Source: an uncultured Taibaiella sp. (lineage in GTDB: Bacteria > Bacteroidota > Bacteroidia > Chitinophagales > Chitinophagaceae). Taken from it: 52,469 nucleotides of DNA. Of this stretch, positions 41,579 through 50,660 are shown piece after piece. The stretch's first letter is position 1, and each line of letters opens with the position of its first letter. Location of the stretch: contig CALMWT010000193.1 of NCBI GenBank assembly GCA_937870855.1, positions 1 through 52,469 of the forward strand. The letters are read 5' to 3'. The translations under genes were made by a program, and so were the position numbers. Under the pieces are notes generated by a model. That model did not search any database. It worked only from the letters and a program-made list of their open reading frames with translations, and was not told the origin of the DNA.

Positions 41579-41609
41579 TAAAAAGACTTTGCTTGTTGAA
41601 GGCAAAGTC
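41579..41609 (-). terminator. Terminator after the beta-barrel protein gene
   Basis: GACTTTGC and GCAAAGTC pair (plus 41585-41592 and 41602-41609), and on the minus strand TTTTTATTTT follows. Confidence 0.8.
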
Positions 41610-41632
41610 GCTATGCAATCAGATGAAATATT

Positions 41633-42286
41633 TTAGAACCCTATGGTAAATCCAATTCTTGGTTGAATGCTCCCACGGTAAGGACTGAATTCTCTTTGAA
41701 GTACGTCGTAAAAACCCATGATATACATGGAGGCATTTTCGCCAATGGGTTGTCTGTAGCCTCCGCCCAATAATACAGAAGGCACATCAATCTTCTCCTT
41801 GAATTTATCTATCTCATTTCGCACATAATTATACTCATAATCGTCGAAGCTAAAGAAGTTGTGTTCATACTCTGCATGTGCAAAAAGTCTTTCTAAAATA
41901 AGGTAACGCGCCCATACACTTGCTGATATCATACTTGCTTTAAAGTCTCTGAAATAGACCTCATTGGTATTGTAATTAACGATCTCAAAAAAATCATCTT
42001 GCTTAAAATATTGATAACCAAAACCTACGCCTGCAGCCAACTTATCGGTAATGCGATAACCAACCATCGGAGCAATGTTAAAAGCCAGCACTTTATCCGC
42101 CATACCAAAACCCAGCGTGCCTCCTATTACCAGCCTGCTTGCGTCAAATCCTTTTTCATTCTTCTTCTTTCTTCTATCAAGTTCCTTACGCTTTTCACCG
42201 GGAGCCTTGCCACTGCTGGTATAAACTTCCTGAGCGGATGCAGTAAATCCGGCACAAACCAGCAACACAATGATTATTTGTTTCAT
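41633..42286 (-). CDS. Probable outer-membrane beta-barrel protein
   Basis: A 217-residue exported protein with signal peptide (MKQIIIVLLVCAGFTASAQ) and about eight to ten amphipathic strands (RLVIGGTLGFGMADKVLAFN, IAPMVGYRITDKLAAGVGFG, YQYFKQDD, ASVWARYLILERLFAHAEYE, and others), ending in an aromatic-terminated strand IQPRIGFTIGF. The N-terminal basic segment KRKELDRRKKKNEKGF is unusual between signal and barrel. It has its own terminator; upstream neighbour is the GlcD-type gene. Function unknown. Confidence 0.7.
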   Translation of the reverse strand: MKQIIIVLLVCAGFTASAQEVYTSSGKAPGEKRKELDRRKKKNEKGFDASRLVIGGTLGFGMADKVLAFNIAPMVGYRITDKLAAGVGFGYQYFKQDDFFEIVNYNTNEVYFRDFKASMISASVWARYLILERLFAHAEYEHNFFSFDDYEYNYVRNEIDKFKEKIDVPSVLLGGGYRQPIGENASMYIMGFYDVLQREFSPYRGSIQPRIGFTIGF

Positions 42287-42346
42287 AATCGCTTTTGAAT
42301 AGTACGAAGTTAGTGTAAAACGCTGAAGACAATTTTATGGTATGCG

Positions 42347-43759
42347 TCAGGGTGTTGAAGGAAAAATTTTTCCGGGATTTAATATTCCGTTAGGGTCAAA
42401 AATTTTTTTGATCTCGCGCATTAGTCTCATTTGTGTTTCATTGAAAGCAATATCCAGATAGTTTTTTTGCACGAACCCTATTCCATGTTCGCCAGAAATG
42501 GTACCGCCCATTTTCACAACTTCTGTAAAAAGAGCACGAATTCCTATTGGCAACTTATTCTTCCAATCATCATCGCTCATGTTTTGCTTTACTATGTTCA
42601 CATGCAGATTGCCGTCTCCTGCATGTCCATAACAAACGGAATGAAAACCATATTCTTTTCCGATGCGTTTTATTGTCTTCAGCAATTTTGGAAGCTCAGC
42701 ACGCGGCACAACAGTATCTTCTTCTTTGTAAATGGAATTGCTTTTCACTGCCTCACCCACTTTTCTTCGCAAATTCCAAAGCATTTGCTTCTGTTCGTGG
42801 CTATCTGCAAAAAGGATGTCGCCGGTATCATATTGCTGCGTGATGTTGGTAATTGCTTCGATCTCTGCATACAATTGCTCGATATTATTTCCGTCCACTT
42901 CAATTAGCAAGTGTGCTTGTATATCATCAGGTAGTGGCACTGCTGATTGTTGCACATACTTCATTGTCCACTCAATTGCATCCCGCTCCATAAATTCTAA
43001 GGCAGATGGAATAAACCCTGCAAGAAAAATGGCGTTCACGGCTTCGCAGGCTTGCTCTGCTGAACGAAAAGAAACAAGCATCAGTAAATCATGTTGCACG
43101 GCAGGCACTAACCGCAAAACGATTTTGGTGATAACACCCAATGTACCTTCACTTCCCACCATTAATTGGGTAAGGTTGTAGCCCGTTGCATTTTTCAAAA
43201 CATTTGCGCCTGTCCATATTATTTCACCTGTTGGCAATACTACCTCAAGATTCAAAACATAGTCTTTCACCACTCCATATTTCACCGCACGCGGACCTCC
43301 TGAGTTTTCAGAAACATTCCCACCTATAAAACACGATCCTTTACTTGCCGGATCGGGGGGATACATCAGTCCATGTGCTCTGACAAATTCTTGCAGTTCT
43401 TGAGTTATCACTCCCGATTCGGCAGTAACCTGAAAGTTTCTCTTATCAAGTGTGAGGATTTTATTGAGCCGTTTCATATCCAATGAAACGCCCCCAAATA
43501 CCGGCAATGCACCGCCACTTAGTCCCGTGCCCGCACCTCTTGGGGTAACAGAAATCAGCTTTTCGTTGCAATACTTTAGGATGGAACTTATTTCCTCTGC
43601 GGTTCCGGGTTGCAAAACAAGCTCCGGTCTGAATACGAGGTCTTCAGTCTGATCTGATGAGCATCTGGCTAAATGCTCTTCCTGAAGTAATACATATCGC
43701 TTATCTAACACCGAGCAAAAAAATAGAAGATCGGTCTCATCAATTTTTTTAAATCGCAT
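42347..43759 (-). CDS. FAD-linked oxidoreductase, GlcD/D-lactate dehydrogenase type
   Basis: A 470-residue flavoprotein of the PCMH/VAO family, which oxidises alpha-hydroxy acids such as glycolate or D-lactate. The FAD site includes SVTPRGAGTGLSGGALPVFG (with PRGAGTGLSGG), GGNVSENSGGPRAVKYG, GSEGTLGVIT and, near the end, SVCYGHAGDGNLHVNI, SGEHGIGFVQK and FDPNGILNPGKIFP. I chose the ATG at 43759 (MRFKKIDETD): an in-frame start 68 codons upstream would overlap the divergent PadR gene and add a Cys-rich implausible leader. Exact substrate unknown. Confidence 0.92.
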   Translation of the reverse strand: MRFKKIDETDLLFFCSVLDKRYVLLQEEHLARCSSDQTEDLVFRPELVLQPGTAEEISSILKYCNEKLISVTPRGAGTGLSGGALPVFGGVSLDMKRLNKILTLDKRNFQVTAESGVITQELQEFVRAHGLMYPPDPASKGSCFIGGNVSENSGGPRAVKYGVVKDYVLNLEVVLPTGEIIWTGANVLKNATGYNLTQLMVGSEGTLGVITKIVLRLVPAVQHDLLMLVSFRSAEQACEAVNAIFLAGFIPSALEFMERDAIEWTMKYVQQSAVPLPDDIQAHLLIEVDGNNIEQLYAEIEAITNITQQYDTGDILFADSHEQKQMLWNLRRKVGEAVKSNSIYKEEDTVVPRAELPKLLKTIKRIGKEYGFHSVCYGHAGDGNLHVNIVKQNMSDDDWKNKLPIGIRALFTEVVKMGGTISGEHGIGFVQKNYLDIAFNETQMRLMREIKKIFDPNGILNPGKIFPSTP

Positions 43760-43891
43760 TGCGGCAAAGTTGAGGAAAAAACTGATAGGCAATGATAGAC
43801 CTACTGTCTCACACACACTTCTATCCAAAGTAAGGTACTTTGTTTTGCATAGTACCAAATTTGTCATAGCTTCGCATTGTAAATGTGAAAG

Positions 43892-44218
43892 ATGAATATT
43901 GAGAACACAGAATCGCAGATGAGAAAAGGCTTGCTGGAGCTTTGCATACTTGGCATCATTCATAAAGAGAAGGAAGCATACCCAAGCGACATTTTAGAGC
44001 AATTGAAACAGGCAAATCTTATTGTACTTGAAGGGACTTTATATCCGCTGCTTACTCGTCTAAAAAATGCGGAAATGCTTACCTATCGTTGGGAAGAATC
44101 GAACTCAGGTCCACCCAGAAAATATTATTCATTGACAAAATCGGGTTTGAAATTTTACCACACCTTAAATGAATCCTGGATTGAATTAAGCAACGCTGTT
44201 AATCATTTAACCTCTTAA
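43892..44218 (+). CDS. PadR-family transcriptional regulator
   Basis: A 108-residue winged-helix repressor (QMRKGLLELCILGIIHKEKE, AYPSDILEQL, LYPLLTRLKNAEMLTYRWEE, GPPRKYYSLTKSGL), the PadR N-terminal family. It starts 133 bases from the divergent GlcD-type gene. The PspC-domain gene follows 12 bases after its stop; PadR-PspC pairs are common in Bacteroidota and likely autoregulated. Effector unknown. Confidence 0.92.
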   Translation: MNIENTESQMRKGLLELCILGIIHKEKEAYPSDILEQLKQANLIVLEGTLYPLLTRLKNAEMLTYRWEESNSGPPRKYYSLTKSGLKFYHTLNESWIELSNAVNHLTS

Positions 44219-44230
44219 ATAAAACCAACA

Positions 44231-44884
44231 ATGCAAAGAATTATTCAGATCAATATTGCCGGCAGACTATTGCCCATTGAAGAAGATGCCTACCTCGCGT
44301 TGCGCGATTATATTAAGTCGCTTGAACGCCATTTTGAAAATGAGCAGGGAAAGGACGAGATTATTCAGGATATCGAATCCCGTATTGCGGAACTGTTTAC
44401 CATAAGACTACAGGCGGGTACGCAGTGCATTGACAGCGACGATGTAAAAAAAGTAATAGAAACTCTTGGCCCTGCATATACCCTGGGAGCGTCTAATTCA
44501 GAACCTGTGAATCCATATCTACCTGCAAAGTACGAACCCAGAACTTCGGGTGGGCAACGCAGACTATACCGCAATCCAAATGACAAAATGCTGGGTGGTG
44601 TTTGTAGCGGTATCGCAAACTATTTCGATATAGATCCGGTAATCGTGAGACTTATCATGGTGGTTTTGTTTTTGGGCGCAGGAATTGGATTGCTGGCTTA
44701 CATTATTGCCTGGGTGGTAATTCCATTGGCGCGCACACCTGAGGAAATTGCCTACATGACTGGTGGGCAACCCATGAATATTCATTCCATCCGCAAAAAC
44801 GTAGGTAATGAACTACAGGATCTAAAGAAGCGTGGTGAAGAAATGAGCCGTGAGTTGAAAGATTTTTTCAGCAAGAAAAAATAA
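44231..44884 (+). CDS. PspC-domain membrane protein
   Basis: A 217-residue protein with a soluble N-terminal region (QRIIQINIAGRLLPIEEDAY to GKDEIIQDIESRIAELFTIR) and a PspC domain at about 110-180 (RRLYRNPNDKMLGGVCSGIA, NYFDIDPVIVRLIMVVLFLG, AGIGLLAYIIAWVVIPLART) that spans the membrane. A C-terminal charged helical tail follows. PspC domains sense or respond to envelope stress. It is cotranscribed with the PadR regulator. Confidence 0.9.
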   Translation: MQRIIQINIAGRLLPIEEDAYLALRDYIKSLERHFENEQGKDEIIQDIESRIAELFTIRLQAGTQCIDSDDVKKVIETLGPAYTLGASNSEPVNPYLPAKYEPRTSGGQRRLYRNPNDKMLGGVCSGIANYFDIDPVIVRLIMVVLFLGAGIGLLAYIIAWVVIPLARTPEEIAYMTGGQPMNIHSIRKNVGNELQDLKKRGEEMSRELKDFFSKKK

Positions 44885-44916
44885 AGAAAGTCACAAATAC
44901 AAAAGTCGCAGACATA

Positions 44917-44953
44917 AAAAAACGAGCCGATATAATCCATCAGCTCGTTTTCG
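44917..44953. terminator. Bidirectional terminator between pspC-like gene and coxA
   Basis: AACGAGC (44921-44927) pairs with GCTCGTT (44943-44949), with A-run before and TTTTCGTTTT after, between convergent genes. Confidence 0.8.
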
Positions 44954-44970
44954 TTTTGGTTTCAAATATA

Positions 44971-46788
44971 TTAGTGGGTTTCTTCACCCGGTCTCACAGG
45001 AACTGTTTGAGGGATAAAGTCGCCGTCATTTCCGTCATCTTTATAGTCATAAGCCCAACGATGAACTTCCGGAATTTCCCCAGGCCAGTTTCCATGACCA
45101 GGATTAATAGGTGTAGTCCACTCAAGCGTATTGCTACTCCAAGGGTTAGGATCAGTAACCTTACGACCTCTAAAAATGCTTACAAAGAAATTGACTACAA
45201 ATAATAGCTGCGCAAAGAATGTTATAACAACTACAATCGAAATGAAAGCATTCAGATCATTAAACTGTTTAAAACTTTCCCATGCACTGTAGTCATAATA
45301 ACGGCGTGGCATCCCGGCTGCTCCTTCATAGTGCATTGGCCAAAAGATCAAATAAGCACCTGCAAAAGTCAGGAAGAAGTGAATGTACCCAAGTGTATTA
45401 TTCATAAATCTACCGAACATTTTAGGAAACCAGTGATAGATACCGGCGAACATTCCCAAAAAGGCAGATACGCCCATTACAATATGAAAGTGTGCTACCA
45501 CAAAGTAGGTATCGTGAAGATGAATATCCAAAGCAGAATTACCGAGGTGGATCCCTGTAAGTCCTCCAGAAATAAACATAGATACAAAGCCCAAAGCAAA
45601 TAACATGGGTACGGTAAATCGAATATTACCTCTCCAGATAGTTGTCAACCAATTAAACACTTTTACGGCAGATGGTACTGCAATCAATAATGTAAGAAGT
45701 ACGAAAATTGATCCGAGGAAAGGACTCATACCCGTTACAAACATGTGGTGCGCCCACACGAGAAATGCAAGTACCGTAATGCCTATAAATGAAATAATCA
45801 TCGCGAAATATCCAAAAATTGGCTTGCGGCTGTGTGTAGAAAGTATTTCTGAAGCCATACCCATACCCGGAAGCATAATGATATAAACCTCAGGATGACC
45901 CAGGAACCAAAACAAGTGCTGATAAAGAATAGCTGAACCGCCTACGTTTGGTAGCGCTTTTCCTCCAATAAATATTTCCGACAGATAGAACGATGTGCCG
46001 AAGTTGCGATCAAAGATCAAAAGCACAAAACCTGACAGCAAAACTGGAAATGAAAGTACCCCAAGTATCGCAGTAAAAAGGAGCGCCCAAATAGTCAACG
46101 GCATACGCGTCATGCTCATTCCTTTTGTACGCATGTTCAAAATAGTAGCGATATAGTTAAGCCCACCGAGCAATGAGGACACCACGAATAGTGCCATGGA
46201 GATAAGCCAGAGATCCATACCGAGACCAGAACCCATTGAAGCTTCCTTCAACGCGCTCAACGGTGGGTAGGTGGTCCATCCTCCAGACGCTGGTCCGGTT
46301 TGAACAAACAAGGAGATGAACATTATAATGCTGGCAGCAAAAAAGAACCAGTAAGAGAGCATGTTCATGAAAGGTGATGCCATGTCACGTGCGCCTATTT
46401 GCAGAGGAATAAGCAGATTCGCAAATGTTCCGCTTAATCCGGCTGTCAATACAAAGAACACAAGGATAGTTCCGTGCATAGTAACAAGTGCATAGTAAAA
46501 CTCTGGATCCAGCTTTCCACCCTTCGCCCATTCACCCAAAAATGTTTCCATTATAGGAAATGACTGTTCAGGAAAACCTAACTGGAGACGGAAAAACACA
46601 GAGAACAATGCTCCGATTATCGCCCAGATTATACCGGTTATCAGGAATTGCTTTGCAATTATTTTATGATCCTGACTGAAAATATACTTTGTAATAAAGT
46701 GCTGCTCATGATGCTCATGACCATGTTCGTCGTGCCCGCTGTGTCCATGGGCTACATTTGGTCCGTCTATGATTACTTGATTAGCCAT
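44971..46788 (-). CDS. coxA: Cytochrome c oxidase subunit I (A-type heme-copper oxidase)
   Basis: A 605-residue membrane protein, the catalytic subunit that reduces O2 to water with proton pumping. Ligands are all visible: His105 (MHGT) and His435 for heme a, His433 for heme a3, His298 with Tyr302 in GHPEVY, and His347/His348 (AHHMF) for CuB. Glu300 in GHPEV marks the A1-type D-channel oxidases. The His-rich N-terminus (HGHSGHDEHGHEHHEQH, 14-30) is unusual. It is the last gene of the act-cox operon, 43 bases after coxB. Confidence 0.97.
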   Translation of the reverse strand: MANQVIIDGPNVAHGHSGHDEHGHEHHEQHFITKYIFSQDHKIIAKQFLITGIIWAIIGALFSVFFRLQLGFPEQSFPIMETFLGEWAKGGKLDPEFYYALVTMHGTILVFFVLTAGLSGTFANLLIPLQIGARDMASPFMNMLSYWFFFAASIIMFISLFVQTGPASGGWTTYPPLSALKEASMGSGLGMDLWLISMALFVVSSLLGGLNYIATILNMRTKGMSMTRMPLTIWALLFTAILGVLSFPVLLSGFVLLIFDRNFGTSFYLSEIFIGGKALPNVGGSAILYQHLFWFLGHPEVYIIMLPGMGMASEILSTHSRKPIFGYFAMIISFIGITVLAFLVWAHHMFVTGMSPFLGSIFVLLTLLIAVPSAVKVFNWLTTIWRGNIRFTVPMLFALGFVSMFISGGLTGIHLGNSALDIHLHDTYFVVAHFHIVMGVSAFLGMFAGIYHWFPKMFGRFMNNTLGYIHFFLTFAGAYLIFWPMHYEGAAGMPRRYYDYSAWESFKQFNDLNAFISIVVVITFFAQLLFVVNFFVSIFRGRKVTDPNPWSSNTLEWTTPINPGHGNWPGEIPEVHRWAYDYKDDGNDGDFIPQTVPVRPGEETH

Positions 46789-46831
46789 TTTTTTTAATTC
46801 TCTTTTTTATTGCTTACTAACCGTTGTTAGA

Positions 46832-47878
46832 TTAGTTCATAGTGATTGCCTTTGTTGTATCTGCCTTTTGTGGAGTAGAGTCAGCAGGAATTTCCGGCGT
46901 TGAGGTATTCATTGTTGCATAGTAAGACTTTTGTTTGGCAAGCCATGCTTTATGCTCCGCTTCTGTCTCAACGATTACCGTGCCCCGCATAGCATAGTGA
47001 CCAACCCCACACATCTGATCGCACGAAATCTCGTATACGAAATTAGGGTTTCCAGTCTTCTGCTTCATTTCTGCTGTTGTGATCGTGGGTGTAAACCATA
47101 TTGTTGTAATGATTCCCGGCACAGCATCCATCTTCATACGAAAGTGCGGTAAACCTACATCATGAATTACGTCTCTTGAGCCAATAATCAACTTTACCGG
47201 TCTGTTCACAATCAAATGCATTTCTCCATTTTCCGCAATCACATCATCCATGTTGGCTTTGTCATTCCAGTCTAATCCCAAAACGTTATTAGCATCATTA
47301 ATTTTCCTGAAGTCTCTTTTGCCAAGTGTATTGTCAGCACCAGGGTAACGAATGATCCAGTTAAATTGCTTACCTACAATCTCTACCACTTGTGAATTTG
47401 CAGGGGCTGCGGAAGTCATAGAAAACCATGCGCGTAAACCTATAGCTACAAGAGCAGCCATTGCTATCGCAGGAACTGTAGTCCATAATAATTCCAGTTT
47501 GTTACTATGAGGAAAGTAAAAAGCAGTGCGCTTTTCTGTGGACTGATACCGGAATGCAAAGAAGAAAAGCAGTGCTTGTGTAATAAAAAACACAATCCCT
47601 GTAATAATAGTAGTTATTCGGTACATCGAATCGTAGCGCACGCCATGATCAGAGGCCGAAACAGGGAGCATTTTATCCATCAGATAAAGGTGGCATTCAT
47701 AGATGCCCCACATCCCGAGGATAAATGAAAAAAGAAAAAGCCATGCAATAGTACGATTGGTTTGACGCTCTACTTTTTCTTTTCCCCGCAACACCGCTGC
47801 ATACTCACTTGCCTTAGCGATCTGGTAAATGATGATAAATACCAGTGCTATTAATGCTATTGTTAGAAATCCCGACAT
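46832..47878 (-). CDS. coxB: Cytochrome c oxidase subunit II
   Basis: A 348-residue protein that receives electrons from cytochrome c at a binuclear CuA centre. Two helices at about 88-110 and 134-150 are the classic membrane hairpin; an additional N-terminal region with two helices (about 5-20 and 45-66) makes it longer than usual. The CuA ligands are Cys286, Cys290, His294 and Met297 in SCDQMCGVGHYAM, with the first His near 239 (VIHDVGLPHF). The C-terminal tail is Ser/Thr/Pro-rich. It lies between actF and coxA. Confidence 0.95.
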   Translation of the reverse strand: MSGFLTIALIALVFIIIYQIAKASEYAAVLRGKEKVERQTNRTIAWLFLFSFILGMWGIYECHLYLMDKMLPVSASDHGVRYDSMYRITTIITGIVFFITQALLFFFAFRYQSTEKRTAFYFPHSNKLELLWTTVPAIAMAALVAIGLRAWFSMTSAAPANSQVVEIVGKQFNWIIRYPGADNTLGKRDFRKINDANNVLGLDWNDKANMDDVIAENGEMHLIVNRPVKLIIGSRDVIHDVGLPHFRMKMDAVPGIITTIWFTPTITTAEMKQKTGNPNFVYEISCDQMCGVGHYAMRGTVIVETEAEHKAWLAKQKSYYATMNTSTPEIPADSTPQKADTTKAITMN

Positions 47879-47959
47879 GGTCAGTTTTGCTTGTATTTAC
47901 TAATGTTTTTTATTCTAATCGTTCATTTTGCGTTTACCCATCTATTAACTCGCTTCCGG

Positions 47960-49192
47960 TTAGCTTTGGTGTAATAACGCCTCTTTCAGTAACGGATGAT
48001 TATTCGGTACTAACGAAGATTTCGTTAGGGTATTGGCTACCGTAAAGATTAAAACACCAACGAAGCCTGCAAAAATACCGAGTTCATACCAGCTAAGATG
48101 CCAGTGTTTTCCAAGTGGACCCGGCATCGTCATGATGTAGAAGTCCAGCCAATGACCGAAAATAATAACCATTGCCATAAAGCTCATTGTAAAATAGTTG
48201 CGTTTGCTTGGACGAGCCATCAATATCAATATCGGCATCACAAAATTAATGATGAAGGTTGCATACCAAATCACGCCGTACGGGCCCTGCTGACGCATCT
48301 TATAATAAACCGTTTCCTCAGGAATATTACTGTACCAGATCAGCATATATTGGGCAAACCATACGTAAGTCCAGAAGATGGAGAATGCGAACATAAATTT
48401 ACCAAGATCGTGAATGTGTTCTTTGGTAACTATTTCAAGATTGCCTTGATTTTTCAAGTACACAACCCAAAGCAAAATCAGGGACATAGCGCTTACAAAA
48501 GCACTTGCAAAAGTGTACCAGCTAAACATTGTAGAATACCAGTGTGCATCAATACTCATGATCCACAACCAGGGTGTAATACTCATTTGTGTGAGGGCAT
48601 ATACAAGTAAAAATCCTGCAGACCATTTCACCATTGTCCAATAAATCTTAGTGCTATTCTTCGGAGCAGATTCTTGAGCTATTGAAAGCGCGCGAAATTT
48701 TCTACCAAAAAAAGACCAGAGAATAATAGTGATAATAGTAATGGTGGCAAACATTCCCTTATTTAGAAATGCCTTTTTTCCTTCAAGAATTTTATCTCCC
48801 TCAGGATGTATCCAGTGAAAAATGGTGTTGTGTCCGTCTATATCAAAAACAAAAGCTATCAGAAAAAGGATGATCATTGTAATCACACCGAATATCCAAA
48901 CATTAGCGCCAATTGCTTCAGGTACACGCTTGTATGCTACGATCCACCCACCCTGCGCCAGAGAGGCAGCAGCCTGAACAAATACACAGGCAACGGTCAT
49001 CAAAAGGAAGAAAACACTGTTATGAAGCAGCACAATCCAGAAACGGGTTCTTTCGGCGTGCATGATTTCATGATTTGCATTGTGGCTGTTTGCAAGAGTA
49101 AAAACGCCAAGAAGCAAGGTGATAATACCAATCAACATCAGCACAAAGCTTGTAGTCTTCAATCGTGCCGGTATCTCAAAACGTTCGTTCAT
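47960..49192 (-). CDS. actF: Alternative complex III subunit ActF (quinol-binding membrane subunit)
   Basis: A 410-residue integral membrane protein with about ten helices, characteristic motifs SYELGIFAGFVGVLIFT-like (WYELGIFAGFVGVLIF), GHWLDFYIMTMPGPLGKHWH and FWTYVWFAQYMLIWYSNIPE. ActF is the second NrfD-like or quinol-site subunit of the menaquinol:cytochrome c oxidoreductase. It is preceded by actE (43 bases) and followed by coxB (82 bases) on the same strand, so it belongs to one operon. Confidence 0.92.
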   Translation of the reverse strand: MNERFEIPARLKTTSFVLMLIGIITLLLGVFTLANSHNANHEIMHAERTRFWIVLLHNSVFFLLMTVACVFVQAAASLAQGGWIVAYKRVPEAIGANVWIFGVITMIILFLIAFVFDIDGHNTIFHWIHPEGDKILEGKKAFLNKGMFATITIITIILWSFFGRKFRALSIAQESAPKNSTKIYWTMVKWSAGFLLVYALTQMSITPWLWIMSIDAHWYSTMFSWYTFASAFVSAMSLILLWVVYLKNQGNLEIVTKEHIHDLGKFMFAFSIFWTYVWFAQYMLIWYSNIPEETVYYKMRQQGPYGVIWYATFIINFVMPILILMARPSKRNYFTMSFMAMVIIFGHWLDFYIMTMPGPLGKHWHLSWYELGIFAGFVGVLIFTVANTLTKSSLVPNNHPLLKEALLHQS

Positions 49193-49235
49193 TGGTTAAC
49201 TTTTATTGGAAGTAACTTTTTAAAAAATCTATCAA

Positions 49236-49919
49236 TTAGTGGTTTGCGGTTGTAACCTGTCCTTTGCCAGCCATGTTTGACGTATCCATCGGGTAAGCTT
49301 GCTTTCCAGCTGAGTCAGCACCTGTTACGCTGCCAAATTTGAAGGCTGCTCCACCGTTTTCACTTTGCACCTTCTTTATGTAGGCAATAACCTGCCAACG
49401 TTGCTTTACATCAAGCTGACTTGCATAAGATCCCATAGCATTCTTTCCAAATTTCACAGCGGCATACATCACTCCTTCAGACATGCCGAGATACTTGCCA
49501 TCTTTAAAATTAGCAGGCATGGATGCATATTTTCCACTTGCAAACAAAGGTCCTTGTCCGTCCAACTTTTGTCCATGACAGATGCCGCAATAAATATCAT
49601 AAAGGCGCTTACCTTCCTGTAACTCCTCTACAGTAAATCGAAGATTTGTGGTGAAGGCCTTGTATGCTGTAGTATCCCCTTCTTTCAAATGATCGGGAAG
49701 GTCGTGATCGCGTGCAATTGTTCCAGGCACTGGCAAACGGCTCGACTGACTGTCTGCAAAGTTTGGATTATAAGTATAAGCATCGTAAGCACGAGAGTAG
49801 ACCATGTCTGGTGCGTAGGTTTTACCCGGATTACGGTGCTTGCTACCATTTTGGTTACATGCAGTTATGCCGAGACCTATCATCAGGCTTGCAACTACTA
49901 TGCTTTTGGTCTTATTCAT
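49236..49919 (-). CDS. actE: Alternative complex III subunit ActE (monoheme cytochrome c lipoprotein)
   Basis: A 227-residue lipoprotein (lipobox GITAC, Cys21) with a single heme site CGICH (Cys111, Cys114, His115) and a probable axial Met in NAMGSYASQLDVK, the layout of ActE, which passes electrons from the complex to a cytochrome c or directly to the oxidase. The helix KQRWQVIAYIKKVQ is the typical c-type C-terminal helix. It is located between actD and actF in the expected order. Confidence 0.93.
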   Translation of the reverse strand: MNKTKSIVVASLMIGLGITACNQNGSKHRNPGKTYAPDMVYSRAYDAYTYNPNFADSQSSRLPVPGTIARDHDLPDHLKEGDTTAYKAFTTNLRFTVEELQEGKRLYDIYCGICHGQKLDGQGPLFASGKYASMPANFKDGKYLGMSEGVMYAAVKFGKNAMGSYASQLDVKQRWQVIAYIKKVQSENGGAAFKFGSVTGADSAGKQAYPMDTSNMAGKGQVTTANH

Positions 49920-50018
49920 ATTTTAATGTAAAATTCAAAAGGTAAAATTCAAAAAAGCTGAAACTATATTCTATTAACCTCTTAACCTTCTTATCAAATT
50001 GTCAACACACCAACCGTA

Positions 50019-50591
50019 CTATGCCTTTTGGTACTCTTCTTCTCTGTCCCATCTTCCATACCACCATTCTGTTTCCGCTACTTGTACATTCGTTTCTACA
50101 GCTCCTGTTGATTTCAAGAAGTCAATTACCTCCATCTCAGTTACATGCTCGTTCAGCTCAATTGCCATTACAAAAAGGTCATCGGTCTGACGTGGGTGAA
50201 ACAGATGCTTTTTAACGCCGGGCATAATTTGGTTGAGATAACAAAAAGTAAGCACCATACCAACTGCTGCAAATAATACGGTCAACTCAAATACGATAGG
50301 TATAAATGCCGGCAGCGAAAAATGAGGCTTTCCGCCAAATACCATCGGCCAATCGTAACTAAATATCCACCCCATAAAACCAAGTGCCGTTGCCGTACCC
50401 GTCAGTCCATAGATAAAACCCGCCACGTGCAAATCTGTTTCTTTATGTCCCAATGCCTGATCCAAACCATGTACAGGAAATGGAGTATAAACATCATGAA
50501 GCTTATAGCCACTGTTTCGTACTTTCTTCACTGCAGGAAATAAAACTTCCTCGTCGTCAAAACACGCAACAGCAAATTTTTTTATAGCCAT
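50019..50591 (-). CDS. actD: Alternative complex III subunit ActD (DUF3341)
   Basis: A 190-residue membrane protein of the DUF3341 family: a soluble N-terminal alpha/beta part (KFAVACFDDEEVLFPAVKKV, GYKLHDVYTPFPVHGLDQAL) and two transmembrane helices (about 75-98 and 113-142: FIYGLTGTATALGFMGWIFS, FIPIVFELTVLFAAVGMVLT). ActD is a structural subunit. It follows actC with 68 bases between them, within which simple repeats occur. Confidence 0.93.
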   Translation of the reverse strand: MAIKKFAVACFDDEEVLFPAVKKVRNSGYKLHDVYTPFPVHGLDQALGHKETDLHVAGFIYGLTGTATALGFMGWIFSYDWPMVFGGKPHFSLPAFIPIVFELTVLFAAVGMVLTFCYLNQIMPGVKKHLFHPRQTDDLFVMAIELNEHVTEMEVIDFLKSTGAVETNVQVAETEWWYGRWDREEEYQKA

Positions 50592-50660
50592 TCTTATTAA
50601 AAATTCAAAAGTTAAAAGTCAAAAAAGTCATTGATCAACCCCATCAACTTATCAACCGAT
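50592..50660. repeat. Repeat tract between actC and actD
   Basis: AAAATTCAAAAGTTAAAA-like and ATCAACCCCATCAACTTATC motifs fill the spacer. A similar AAAATTCAAAAGGTAAAA tract occupies about 49926-49960 between actE and actD. Confidence 0.6.

Noticed and set aside
43760..43963. Upstream start for the GlcD-type flavoprotein
   Set aside because: The extra residues are Cys-rich and unlike the family, and the start would overlap the divergent PadR gene.
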